From Pseudomonas fluorescens (GTDB lineage: Bacteria > Pseudomonadota > Gammaproteobacteria > Pseudomonadales > Pseudomonadaceae): 64,000 nt of DNA. The stretch spans positions 354,519-418,518 of the forward strand of contig NZ_MRST01000027.1 in NCBI RefSeq assembly GCF_001902145.1, written 5' to 3'. Below, one piece after another: positions 36,245 through 45,479 of this stretch (the first letter of the stretch is position 1; every line of letters starts with the position of its first letter). A program made the translations under genes and the position numbers. The notes beneath the pieces were generated by a model. That model had not been told where the DNA came from, did not search any database, and worked only from the letters and a program-made list of their open reading frames with translations.

Positions 36245-37168
36245 CTAGTCCGGCAGGCCCGGTGGGTTGATCAGCGACTTGTCGACGCGCTCGACATCCA
36301 GGCCCCAACGTTGGAGCACCTGCTCGTATTGGCCGCCGGCAATCGCACCCTGCAGTGCCGTGTGGATCGGCTGCACCAGGCCGTTGTCCTTGCGCGTGGT
36401 CACCGCGATATCCGCCTGCAACGGCCAGCCACCATTAACGGTGCCCACACGCTTGATGCCGCCGGTGATCGCTGCCGAATAGGCATACACCGAGTTCGGC
36501 CCGAACAGTGCGTCGCTGCGCCCAGACTGCACCGCCAGTTGTGCGGCGGCCTGGTCGTCGAAGTACTGCAACAGCGCAGGTTTGAGGCCGGCTTTCTCAT
36601 TGGCCTCGTTCCAGGCCAGCAGGACTTTTTCCTGGTTGGTGCCGGAGCCGACGATGATCTTCAGCCCGGCAATGTCCGCCGCCTGCTTGATCTCACTGAT
36701 CTTGCTGGTGCTCTTGACGTAAAACCCGAGCACATCCTGGCGGTAGGTGGCGAAGTCGAAACGCTTTTTGCGCGCCTCGGTCACAGTGACGTTGCTGATC
36801 ACCGCGTCGTACTTGCCCGAGCTGACGCCCAGGGGCCAGTCTTCCCAGCTGGTCTGCACCACATTGAGTTGCAGGCCAAGGCTGTCGGCCACCAATTGGG
36901 CGGTGTCGGCCTCGCTGCCGATGGTGGTTTTGTCGTCACTGGCCAGCAGCGCCAGCGGTGGCCCGGCTACGCCTGATACGGCCACGGTGAACTTGCCCGG
37001 CTGGGCGAATTTGAAGCCTGGCGGGATCTGCGCGATGGCCGCTTCATTGCGTGGCGCATGGATGCGCGGGCGATCGGGGCTGAGGTCGACCTGTTGCACG
37101 GCAAATGCGCTGTGGGCACCGGCCCCGGCAATTGCCAACAGGACGACACGGGCAGTGGTGATAAACAT
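36245..37168 (-). CDS. ABC transporter substrate-binding protein (polar amino acid type)
   Basis: 307 residues with a signal peptide of about 23 residues and a family 3 extracellular solute-binding domain (DAVISNVTVTEARKKRFDFA). Works in the periplasm to deliver substrate to the permease encoded upstream. Ligand unknown; the oxidase gene next to it suggests an amine or amino acid derivative. Confidence 0.9.
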   Translation of the reverse strand: MFITTARVVLLAIAGAGAHSAFAVQQVDLSPDRPRIHAPRNEAAIAQIPPGFKFAQPGKFTVAVSGVAGPPLALLASDDKTTIGSEADTAQLVADSLGLQLNVVQTSWEDWPLGVSSGKYDAVISNVTVTEARKKRFDFATYRQDVLGFYVKSTSKISEIKQAADIAGLKIIVGSGTNQEKVLLAWNEANEKAGLKPALLQYFDDQAAAQLAVQSGRSDALFGPNSVYAYSAAITGGIKRVGTVNGGWPLQADIAVTTRKDNGLVQPIHTALQGAIAGGQYEQVLQRWGLDVERVDKSLINPPGLPD

Positions 37169-37186
37169 GGGCAGTCACTCCTTGAA

Positions 37187-37960
37187 CTAAAGCACTTTGC
37201 CGAGAAAGGCCTGGGTGCGGGGATGTCGGGGTTGGCGCAGGATCTGTTCGGGCGGGCCTTCTTCGATCAGTTGGCCGTCGCAGAGGAACACCACGTGGTC
37301 GGCCACTTCGCGGGCAAAGCCGATCTCATGGGTGACGATCACCAGGGTCACGCCCAGTTGGGTCAGGCCCTTGATCACGTCGAGCACCTCACCCACCAGT
37401 TCCGGGTCGAGGGCCGAGGTGGGCTCGTCGAACAGCAGCACTTTGGGGTCGAGCGCCAAGGCCCGGGCGATGGCGACGCGTTGCTGTTGGCCGCCGGAGA
37501 GCTGGCGCGGGTAGGCGTCGGCCTTGTCCGCCAGGCCGACCTTGGCGAGTAATTCATCGGCCTTGTCACGGGCCTGCAGCCGGCTCCAGCGCTTGTGCGC
37601 CAGGGGCGCTTCGGCGATGTTTTCCCAGGCGGTGAGGTGGGGAAACAGGTTGAAGTTCTGGAACACGAAGCCCACGTCGATGCGGCGCTTGAGGACCTCG
37701 CGCTCGGTGAGTTCATAAAGCAGGTCGCCTTTGCGCCGATAACCGACGTATTCACCGTCGATGGTGATGTGCCCGCTGTCGATCTTCTCCAAGTGGTTGA
37801 TGGTGCGCAGCAAGGTGGACTTGCCCGACCCGGACGGCCCGAGGATCACCGTGACCTTGCCAGGGTCAATGCTCAGGTCGATATGATCGAGTACCTGCTG
37901 ATTGCCAAAGCGCTTGCCCACGCCCTGGATCTGGATGCGCCCGGCGCGTGCTTCAGGCAT
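37187..37960 (-). CDS. ABC transporter ATP-binding protein (polar amino acid type)
   Basis: 257 residues: Walker A GPSGSGKST, Q-loop FQNFNLFPHLTAWEN, signature LSGGQQQR, Walker B LLFDEPTSALDPE, H-loop THE. The GlnQ/HisP class. Its start overlaps the permease gene by eight bases. Cytoplasmic side of the importer. Confidence 0.93.
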   Translation of the reverse strand: MPEARAGRIQIQGVGKRFGNQQVLDHIDLSIDPGKVTVILGPSGSGKSTLLRTINHLEKIDSGHITIDGEYVGYRRKGDLLYELTEREVLKRRIDVGFVFQNFNLFPHLTAWENIAEAPLAHKRWSRLQARDKADELLAKVGLADKADAYPRQLSGGQQQRVAIARALALDPKVLLFDEPTSALDPELVGEVLDVIKGLTQLGVTLVIVTHEIGFAREVADHVVFLCDGQLIEEGPPEQILRQPRHPRTQAFLGKVL

Positions 37961-38924
37961 GGGCCTTCTCCTTGAACCAGCGGCGCACGCGCTGCAACGG
38001 CGTGGGTGGCAGCACCCGCGCGGTGCCCCGGGCGAAGTGGCGCTCGACGTAGTACTGGGCGCTGGTGAGCACGGTGGTGATGATCAGGTACCAGACCGTG
38101 GCGACGATCAGCAACGGGATCACCGCCTGGGTGCGGTTGTAGATGACCTGCACGGTGTAGAACAGCTCGGGCAAGGCCAGTACGTAGACAATCGAGGTGC
38201 CCTTGACCAGGCCGATGATTTCGTTGAACCCCGACGGCAAGATCGAGCGCAGCGCCTGGGGCAGGATGATCCGGAAGATGCGTCGAGAGGCCGGCAGCCC
38301 CAAGGCCGCCGCCGCTTCATGCTGGCCGGCATCCACGCCGATCAGCCCACCGCGAACGATCTCCGCCGCGTAGGCCGCCTGCATCAGGCTCAAGCCCAGG
38401 ACGGCCACGGTAAATTGGCTGAGCACATCCACCGTCGACCATTCGGCGAACACCAGGTCGGTGAACGGCACGCCTAACACGATGTGGTCGTACAGGTAGG
38501 CAAAGTTGTAGAGGATGATCAGCACCAGCAGTGCCGGCATCGACCGGAAAAACCAGATATAGCCCCAGGCCAACGCCGCCAGCAACGGCGAACCCGACAG
38601 CCGCGCCAGGGCCAGCGCGGTACCCAGCAAAATGCTGAACACTGTGCTCAGCAGCGTCAGCAGCAACGTCTGGCCCAAGCCGCGCAGCACCGAGGGCGAG
38701 AAGAACCACTGGCCGAACACGCCCCATTCCCAGCGCGGGTTGGTGGCCAGGGAGTGCACGATGGCGAGTAATACCAGCGCGGCGAAAATCGACCCGGCCC
38801 AGCGCCAGGGGTGCCGGGCCGGCACCACGCGCAACGTCTTGATCGGCGTGGCGACATGGCGCTGGCGCAGCGGTTGGGCGCTGACTTCATCCAGCAGGTC
38901 ATAGGGTTTGGCGACAATGGGCAT
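37953..38924 (-). CDS. ABC transporter permease (polar amino acid type)
   Basis: 323 residues with a cytoplasmic N-terminus of about 45 residues, then five or six helices and the inner-membrane EAA loop (EAAAALGLPASRRIFRIILPQA). One permease gene only, so it probably works as a homodimer. Belongs to the HisMQ/GlnP family. Confidence 0.9.
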   Translation of the reverse strand: MPIVAKPYDLLDEVSAQPLRQRHVATPIKTLRVVPARHPWRWAGSIFAALVLLAIVHSLATNPRWEWGVFGQWFFSPSVLRGLGQTLLLTLLSTVFSILLGTALALARLSGSPLLAALAWGYIWFFRSMPALLVLIILYNFAYLYDHIVLGVPFTDLVFAEWSTVDVLSQFTVAVLGLSLMQAAYAAEIVRGGLIGVDAGQHEAAAALGLPASRRIFRIILPQALRSILPSGFNEIIGLVKGTSIVYVLALPELFYTVQVIYNRTQAVIPLLIVATVWYLIITTVLTSAQYYVERHFARGTARVLPPTPLQRVRRWFKEKAHA

Positions 38925-38943
38925 GTTCTTTTCCTCGCAGGCC

Positions 38944-41337
38944 TCAGAAGGCGTAAGTCAGCCGGGTGTAGTAATACCCACCGGTAAAACCGTAGGGCGA
39001 ATAGGTGCCGTAGCTGGCAACCATGGTGCTGCTCGGCACTCCTTGTTTCTTGGGATAGAGGTCGAACAGGTTCTTGGCGCCGATGGCGATGTTCAGGTCT
39101 TTGGTGAGGCTGTAGCCCAGGTCGAGGTCGGTGATCCAGCGGGCGTTGTAGACCCGGTCCAGGTCACGATTGGCCGATGAGTTCACTTCCTTGTACGAGC
39201 CGTAGCGGGTCAGGGCCAGGTTGAGGTTGAAACGTTCGATACTCCAGTCACCGCCCAGGATCAGCTTGGTGTTGGGTTGCACGCCGGTGATCAGGTTGCG
39301 CGCCTGGCGGTCCATCAGGTCGTAGGACGTACCAAGAATGTGGGTGGATTCCTTGTAGTTGAGGATCTGGGTCTGGTTCCAGTTGAACGCGGCGGTCCAC
39401 TTCAGCGCGCCGAACGCGCCCAGGTCCTGGTTGTAGCTGCTGACCAGGTCCAGACCCTTGGTGCGAGTGTCGGCGCCGTTGATAAAGTACTGGCCGCCGG
39501 AGGTGGAGTTGATGCCGTTGTTCTGCAGCACCTGGGTGACTTCCGGGCCCAGCAAGGTGCCGGTAAGGGTGATGCGGTCACGCAGGTTGATCACGTAGGC
39601 ATCGGCGGTGAAGCTCAGGCGGTCGGTGGGCGTGAGCGTGAAACCAAGGCTGAAGTTGGTGGATCGCTCGGGCTTCAACGCCTGCGCGCCTAGCGCCTGG
39701 GCCGCCGCCGAGCCCACGGGGAGCACGCCATAGTTGATCGACTGATACACGCCATCGACGACGCCATAGGTGGTGGAGCGCGCACTGAACAGACTGTTGG
39801 CCAGGGACGGCGCACGAAAGCCATTGCTCACCGTGGCGCGCACTGCGAACTGCGGGGTGAAGTCGTAGCGGGTGGTCAGCTTGCCGCTGCGGGTGGCGCC
39901 CACGCCCTCGTTGTAATGCTCATAACGCACCGCCGTGCCGACGTACCAGTCCGGCAAGGGGTTGAAACCCACATCCACATAACCGGCCAGGCTGTTGCGT
40001 GACGTACTGCTTTCTTCGTCCGGTGAAATACCGTTGGTGACCTGTGCCCCGGACGATGCGCAGTTACCCGGCGCCACGCAGTAACCGCCATTGGCATAGG
40101 ACGCGTAATCGCCGGCTTGCACCTCGTAAGTGTCGCGCCGATGCTCGAAGCCGTAGGACAGGTCCAAGGGCTTTTGCAGGCCGATATCGAAGCCACGCTT
40201 GAAGTCCAGGTTGGTGGTCAGCTCGGTGGAAATCCAGGTGCCGGAGGTGAAGCTGTTGGGCGTGGCTTCGCCCAGGGAAGGGTTCTGGTTGTGGGTGGTG
40301 CCCTGCTCCGCTTCGTTGCGCCCGTAGGTGGTGGACAGGTCCCAATCCCACTCGCCCACAGTGCCCTTGCCACCGAACGCCGCCTGGAAGTCGTCTTCGT
40401 CGATGTACCAGGTCGGGGTGTACCCGGCCGGGTAACCGTTGGGCCCGGTGGTGATGGTGTTGGTGATGGTCGGCAGACGGTAGTTCTGCCCCTGCTCGGC
40501 CTTGCGTCGCGAGTAGGTGGTAAAGGAGTAGAGGCTGAGGCTGTCGTCGATCGGCAGCTCGGCGTTGTAGCCCAGGGTCAGCAGGTTGGTCTTGGGCGTG
40601 CCGTAGCCGCCATAGGTGGACTTGCCCGCCAGGCCATAGGCTTGCTCATAGGTGTAGCCGTTGGCGCTGGCCTTGTTGTCATCGTTCTGGCTGCGCGCAT
40701 CCAGGGCCAGTTGCACGATGCCGCCGTTGCCGATTTCGAAGCCCTTGTTGAGGCTTTGCTGCACGGTCTGTTTCTTGCCGTCGTAGCCAAGGCCCGCGTG
40801 GGTCACCGAGGTACCGCGGGTGTCGGCCTTGAGGATCACGTTGATCACCCCGGCGATGGCGTCGGACCCGTATTGGGCAGCCGCACCATCGCGCAGCACT
40901 TCGACATGGTCGATGGCGCTGATGGGGATCAGGTCCAGGTCAGCCGGCGCCGCGCCGGTGTTGATGCCGTTGATATTCAAGGTGGCACTGGTGTGGCGGC
41001 GCTTGCCGTTGACCAGCACCAACACTTCGGCGGCGCTCAAGCCCCGCAGGTTCGGTGCCCGGGCAATGCCGCTGGCGTCCCAACCGGTTTTTTCCGGCAG
41101 GGTCAGCGAGGGGATTACCGCGCTCAAAGCCTCCATCAACCCGGGCTTGCCGGTGTTTTGCAATTGCTGGGCGCTGACCACGTCAATCGGCACCGGGCTG
41201 CTGGTGACCGTGCGCTGCTCGGCGCCACGGTTGCCGGTCACGACGACCGTCGACAAGGTGCTGTCATCCTGGGCCTGTGCCGCTGCGGCGAACAGCGACA
41301 GGGTCAGGGCAGCAGTAGGTTGCAGAATTTGCTTCAT
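38944..41337 (-). CDS. TonB-dependent receptor of the amine oxidase operon
   Basis: About 797 residues: signal peptide, TonB box-like STVVVTG at the mature N-terminus, plug domain with VLVNGKRRHTSATLNINGINTG, and a beta-barrel ending in RLTYAF. It imports a large or scarce ligand through the outer membrane. First gene of the operon; start 41337 has GGGA six bases before it, better placed than ATG 41343. The substrate is probably the same as that of the ABC importer that follows. Confidence 0.88.
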   Translation of the reverse strand: MKQILQPTAALTLSLFAAAAQAQDDSTLSTVVVTGNRGAEQRTVTSSPVPIDVVSAQQLQNTGKPGLMEALSAVIPSLTLPEKTGWDASGIARAPNLRGLSAAEVLVLVNGKRRHTSATLNINGINTGAAPADLDLIPISAIDHVEVLRDGAAAQYGSDAIAGVINVILKADTRGTSVTHAGLGYDGKKQTVQQSLNKGFEIGNGGIVQLALDARSQNDDNKASANGYTYEQAYGLAGKSTYGGYGTPKTNLLTLGYNAELPIDDSLSLYSFTTYSRRKAEQGQNYRLPTITNTITTGPNGYPAGYTPTWYIDEDDFQAAFGGKGTVGEWDWDLSTTYGRNEAEQGTTHNQNPSLGEATPNSFTSGTWISTELTTNLDFKRGFDIGLQKPLDLSYGFEHRRDTYEVQAGDYASYANGGYCVAPGNCASSGAQVTNGISPDEESSTSRNSLAGYVDVGFNPLPDWYVGTAVRYEHYNEGVGATRSGKLTTRYDFTPQFAVRATVSNGFRAPSLANSLFSARSTTYGVVDGVYQSINYGVLPVGSAAAQALGAQALKPERSTNFSLGFTLTPTDRLSFTADAYVINLRDRITLTGTLLGPEVTQVLQNNGINSTSGGQYFINGADTRTKGLDLVSSYNQDLGAFGALKWTAAFNWNQTQILNYKESTHILGTSYDLMDRQARNLITGVQPNTKLILGGDWSIERFNLNLALTRYGSYKEVNSSANRDLDRVYNARWITDLDLGYSLTKDLNIAIGAKNLFDLYPKKQGVPSSTMVASYGTYSPYGFTGGYYYTRLTYAF

Positions 41338-42247
41338 ATCCATTCCCAGCTTTTTCCAAAGCGCAAAGTCGGGCAGGCACGCGCCTGGCGCGGCGTGGCC
41401 GGTATTCAAAGGGGCGATGCGGCTTGGGCTAGGTGTGGGGCAAGCGAGGGGTTTGAAGTGGCAACATACGTTGAGCTCCCGTCCAACGACTCTGCTGCGG
41501 CGGGATGATTACCCGGTCAGGCGCGCAGAATCTGAATCACGCTGGGTACCATCCGAGGTCAGGGGTAGGCTGTTGGGATCAAACATAACGGAATGGATTT
41601 TAAAAATATAATGCTATTTGGGCATAAGCTAATATTCCCTACTTTCATTATTTCTAAAAATAATTATTCATAAAAATGATTTTTCATCTGAGCGCGCAGA
41701 GCGCTCAAAGTGTGGCAGGGGGCTTGCTCCCGATGACTGTGGGCCAGTCAAAATGCATTTACTGACACGCCCCCATCGCAACGGTAGCTAACGACGGTAA
41801 CCACGATGCGAAGCGAGCCGCTCTTGATCTTGATCTCAGGCGCCCCGTTAAACCACGCTGGCCGAACGCAGGCTTGAATTCGTGGGTAACCCGGCAGGAC
41901 GCCGGGTTAGCCGCCCCGCGCCATGGATGGCGCGTGGCGGCGGCCCACGGATTCAAGACTGTGTTCGGGCACACCGAGCCTAGGCGAGGTGCCGAGTGGT
42001 GGGGCAAGAGCCCTTTGGTTACTTTGGGGCTCTTTTCCAAAGTGACCCGCCGTCAGGCGGAACCCTAAGTGGCCGTTACCGCAGCAATGGATATGTACTC
42101 GGTATAACTGCATCAGCTGTCAGGCCGCTTTCGCGAGCAAGCCCGCTCCCACAGTTTGATTGCGGGGTGTCAGGTAGATAGGCGTCGGCTGGCAGGCCGT
42201 CATCGCAGGCAAGCCAGCTCCCACATTGGTACTCGGTGCAGCCGGGT
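41338..42247. other. long gene-free region with REP and hairpin repeats
   Basis: About 900 bases. An AT-rich part (41590-41690) probably holds the receptor promoter. A REP-like TGTGGCAGGGGGCTTGCTCC stretch lies near 41711. The multi-hairpin repeat occupies about 41860-42075, and two single REP sequences follow at 42128-42153 and 42200-42226. Confidence 0.7.
41860..42075. repeat. multi-hairpin intergenic repeat
   Basis: Stacked inverted repeats: TAACCCGGC/GCCGGGTTA (41887-41909), GCCGCC...GGCGGC enclosing GCGCCAT/ATGGCGC (41910-41941), AAGAGCCC/GGGGCTCTT and CCGCC/GGCGG. It resembles a repeat I recall as widespread between genes in P. fluorescens-group genomes. No coding role is likely. Confidence 0.6.
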
Positions 42248-44374
42248 TTATTGAGCCGGGCGCAACAGCTGCATCTGCTGGCGATAATCATCCGTCACCT
42301 GCCGCGCCTGGCTGCTGCTGGTGATCACCCTCGGCGTAATCAGCACAATCAGCTCCGTGCGGTCCTTGGATTTGCCGGTATTGCCAAACAACCAGCGCAA
42401 CCCCGGGATCTTCCCCAGATAAGGTACGGCGCTGACACTCTCAGCGTTGTCCTGCTTGATCAACCCACCGAGCAGCACAGTCTGGCCACTCTGCACCGCC
42501 ACCTGGGTCGATACCGAACGCGTGGAAATACGCGGGTTCACCGGCGTCTCACTGCTGCCCGCCGGGTTCTGGGCATCACTGACCTGTTGCTGGATATCCA
42601 TGTACACCAGCCCACCCGGGTTGATACGCGGCACCACATCCAGAATCACCCCCGTCTGCACATATTCCACACTGCTCAAGGTGGTGTCGGCGTCCCCGGT
42701 ATTGACGGTGGTCTGGCTGATAGGAATGTTGTCCCCCACCTGGATCTGCGCCGGCTGGTTGTTCATCACCACCAGCGATGGCGCCGACAGCACCTGGGTG
42801 CGCCCGTTGGTTTCCAGGGCGTGCAGGGCCACTTGCAGGTTGGAGCTGACGAAAGAGTAGAACAACGAGTCCGCCGCGCCCAGCCCTGCCCCGCCACCGC
42901 CGAGGGCGCCTTGGCTGCCGGAGGCGTTGGCCACCGTGGTGCTGGTGGAATTACCGGCCAGGCGGCCCAGGTACCACTGCACGCCCAGGTCCAGTTCACC
43001 GGTGAGCTTGACCTCCAGAATGCGGGTCTCGATCTGCACTTGCAGCGGTGGGTTGTCGAGGCGTTTGATCGCCGCTTCGATTTCCTTCCATTGCGCCGGG
43101 CGGGTGCGCACCAGCAGTTGGTTGCTGCTTTTTTGCGCGGTGATGCGCGTGCCGGCTTCGAGGGCGCTGGTGGGCAATGCCTGGGTGTTTTCGGCAGGCT
43201 CGGATTCAGGTTCTTCGGCTGCGGGCACCGGGGCGCTCGCCTGCAAACCGGCACTGGTGGACGAGGACAAAGTGGTGGTACGCAAGCCCGGCGCTACTTT
43301 CGCCGGGGCGTCATCCTTGATCGCGCCGTTGCCGTAGATCTGCCGCAGGTACTTGGCGAGGTCGGCGGCCTTCATATTGCGCACGTCGTACACATACATC
43401 TGCGGCTCGTTGCCGCCGCCCTCGTCGATGGTGCGGATCCAGTCGCCCACTTCGCTGAGGTACTGGGGCTGGGAAGAAATCGCCACCACCGAGTTGGTGC
43501 GCTCGACCGGCAAGAACCGCAGCATGCCGGCCAGGGGTGTGCCACTGTCCGCGCCGAACATGGCTTGCAGCTCGGGCATCAGCTCGGCCACCGAGGCGCG
43601 TTGCAGGCCGAACACCGCCACCGACATGCCCTTGAGCCAGTCCACGTCGAAGGTGTCGATGGTGTCCTGGTAGTTGGCCAGTTCGTCGGGCGTGCCGGCC
43701 AGGCTCAGGACATTGCGCGCCGGGTCTACCAGCAAAAAAGCGTTTTCACGGGCGAAGGGCTTGAGCAGTTTCTGCATCTCGGTGGCCGAGATATAGCGCA
43801 GTGAAAACAGACGTGCCGAGAGGCCGCTGGCCGGTTGCGCCACGCGCATCTGCGGCACCAGCTTGCCCGCCACTGCCTGGTTGGCCGGCAGGATCACATA
43901 GCGGTTGCCCTGCTTGATCATGGCGTTGTCGGTCCAGGACAGCAAGGTTTCGAGAATCGACAGCGCCTGCTGTTTGTCCACGGGCTTGGAGGTGGAGAAG
44001 CTGACAGTGCCCTTCACGCCCTCGGCGATGCTGTAGTTCTCGTGCAGCAGGTCGCCCATCACGCTGTTGATCACGGCCTCGATGGGCTGATCGGCGAAGT
44101 TGAACACGATGTCGCCGCCCTGCTCCGGCACGTTTACAGGCGCCTTGGGCTGGCGCACAAACGCTTGATTGCCACGAATCAGCTGGCGCTGCGGCGGAGC
44201 CTGGGTGGCAGGTGGAGGGCTTTCGGCCACAGGCGCCTGAAGCGGCGGGCGTTGTGCGCCGGTGCCCTGCAGGGCCTCGTGCAGCAGGTCGTTGTCCGGG
44301 TCGAGGGTGTCGGGAAAAGATCCACAGCCGCCCAAGGAGACGGCGGTAGCCAGGCAAAACAGCGAAGTGCGCAT
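42248..44374 (-). CDS. gspD: type II secretion secretin, lipoprotein type
   Basis: 708 residues: an N-terminal lipobox (VSLGGC), N0-N3 domains in the first 400 residues, then a secretin core with QVGDNIPISQT, VQSGQTVLLGGLI and a C-terminal DRTELIVLITPRVI. It forms the outer-membrane pore. A lipidated secretin can target itself to the outer membrane without a GspS pilotin, as HxcQ does in P. aeruginosa. Last gene of the operon. Confidence 0.92.
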   Translation of the reverse strand: MRTSLFCLATAVSLGGCGSFPDTLDPDNDLLHEALQGTGAQRPPLQAPVAESPPPATQAPPQRQLIRGNQAFVRQPKAPVNVPEQGGDIVFNFADQPIEAVINSVMGDLLHENYSIAEGVKGTVSFSTSKPVDKQQALSILETLLSWTDNAMIKQGNRYVILPANQAVAGKLVPQMRVAQPASGLSARLFSLRYISATEMQKLLKPFARENAFLLVDPARNVLSLAGTPDELANYQDTIDTFDVDWLKGMSVAVFGLQRASVAELMPELQAMFGADSGTPLAGMLRFLPVERTNSVVAISSQPQYLSEVGDWIRTIDEGGGNEPQMYVYDVRNMKAADLAKYLRQIYGNGAIKDDAPAKVAPGLRTTTLSSSTSAGLQASAPVPAAEEPESEPAENTQALPTSALEAGTRITAQKSSNQLLVRTRPAQWKEIEAAIKRLDNPPLQVQIETRILEVKLTGELDLGVQWYLGRLAGNSTSTTVANASGSQGALGGGGAGLGAADSLFYSFVSSNLQVALHALETNGRTQVLSAPSLVVMNNQPAQIQVGDNIPISQTTVNTGDADTTLSSVEYVQTGVILDVVPRINPGGLVYMDIQQQVSDAQNPAGSSETPVNPRISTRSVSTQVAVQSGQTVLLGGLIKQDNAESVSAVPYLGKIPGLRWLFGNTGKSKDRTELIVLITPRVITSSSQARQVTDDYRQQMQLLRPAQ

Positions 44375-44379
44375 ATCGA

Positions 44380-44880
44380 TCAAGGGAGAGACTCGCGGGG
44401 AAGTGAGATCAGGGGTAACCGCTTACCGTAGAGGCTCAGGGTCTGGGTGCGCCCGTTGAGGGCGAAACGGGCGTATTGCGGGGTCAGGTGTTCCAGGCGC
44501 CAGCCGTTGGGTAACGCCTGGCCCAAGCGCACCGTGAGCGTTGGGCCACCGGCTTGCTTGAGCATGGCCATTTGCAGGTTGCCGGTGATCATGATGCCGC
44601 TGAGGGTCAGGTTGGCCAGGCTCGCCACCTGGGCTTTGCCCACCTCCCGGTCCGGGCGGCGATCCGGGCTGAACAGCGGCGCTTGCCAAGTGCCGGCAAG
44701 GTCTTGCAACGCTGGCGTGGGAGCGGCCTGCACCTGGAACGAGGGTGGCGCGTGCACCGGCGCATCGGGTAACCACCGCGGAGCATCGCCGATGCTGCTG
44801 AGGATCATCGCCATCAACAGCCCCAAGAGCCCGGCCACGCCGAGCCAGCCCCATTCAAGAGGACGCAATGGGCCAATCAT
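44380..44880 (-). CDS. gspC: GspC-like type II secretion inner-membrane protein
   Basis: 166 residues with one N-terminal helix (about 12-32) and an HR-like domain (LTLSGIMITGNLQMAMLKQ) that contacts the secretin. There is no PDZ or coiled-coil domain after it, so it is the short form seen in Hxc-type systems. It overlaps gspM by four bases. Confidence 0.75.
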   Translation of the reverse strand: MIGPLRPLEWGWLGVAGLLGLLMAMILSSIGDAPRWLPDAPVHAPPSFQVQAAPTPALQDLAGTWQAPLFSPDRRPDREVGKAQVASLANLTLSGIMITGNLQMAMLKQAGGPTLTVRLGQALPNGWRLEHLTPQYARFALNGRTQTLSLYGKRLPLISLPRESLP

Positions 44881-45479
44881 GGTGCCACCCGCGCCGGTTG
44901 CAGGTAGCCGCGCACCAGCAGTTGCACCGCCAGCTTGCCTGCCCCGCCACTGGCTGGCGCCTGTTTGTCGCGACGGATATGCAGCTCATCGACGAACAGA
45001 AAAGGCGGTTGATATTCCAGCCCATGCAGGATCGCGGTCAGCGGTTCGATGGCGCAATTGAGCGTGAGGCTGACCTTGACCTGGCGATAGGGCTCGCTGT
45101 CATCCTGTTCGGGCGTGATCGGCTTGCGCTGGGTCAGGTTGCAGCCGCCGCCGAGGTTGGCGTGGCTGTTGATCAGGTCGGCGAGACGCTGCATCAGGTC
45201 GGCGGCGACCACATCCGGGTCGTCCCCCGGCAACAGGCTGGCGCTGCTGGCCGGGTCTTGCTGTGCTTGCGCCAGCTGTTCGCGCAAGGCATCGCCCTGG
45301 CGTATGACGCTGGCATAGCGCTGCTGCTGTTCACGCAACTGTTCGGCCTGTTCACCCATGGCCCGCAGCGGCCCGGCGAACCAGCTGTCGATCAACAGCC
45401 AATAGGCCGCGCCGAGCACCAAAGCCAGGATCAACAAGGCGGCGCCGCGGCGTTCACGGGGTGTGAGGGGTCGGCGCAT
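44877..45479 (-). CDS. gspM: GspM-like type II secretion protein
   Basis: About 200 residues with one membrane helix (about 15-35), then a coiled-coil stretch rich in Gln and Glu (MGEQAEQLREQQQRYAS) and a ferredoxin-like periplasmic part. It matches subtype-b GspM. It overlaps gspL by 26 bases. Part of the inner-membrane platform. Confidence 0.8.
   Translation of the reverse strand: MRRPLTPRERRGAALLILALVLGAAYWLLIDSWFAGPLRAMGEQAEQLREQQQRYASVIRQGDALREQLAQAQQDPASSASLLPGDDPDVVAADLMQRLADLINSHANLGGGCNLTQRKPITPEQDDSEPYRQVKVSLTLNCAIEPLTAILHGLEYQPPFLFVDELHIRRDKQAPASGGAGKLAVQLLVRGYLQPARVAP

Noticed and set aside
40117..41508. A 463-codon frame opposite the TonB receptor
   Set aside because: Shadow of the receptor gene with Gly/Gln/Val-rich antisense composition.
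42236..43804. A 522-codon frame opposite gspD
   Set aside because: Shadow of the secretin gene; no recognisable motif.
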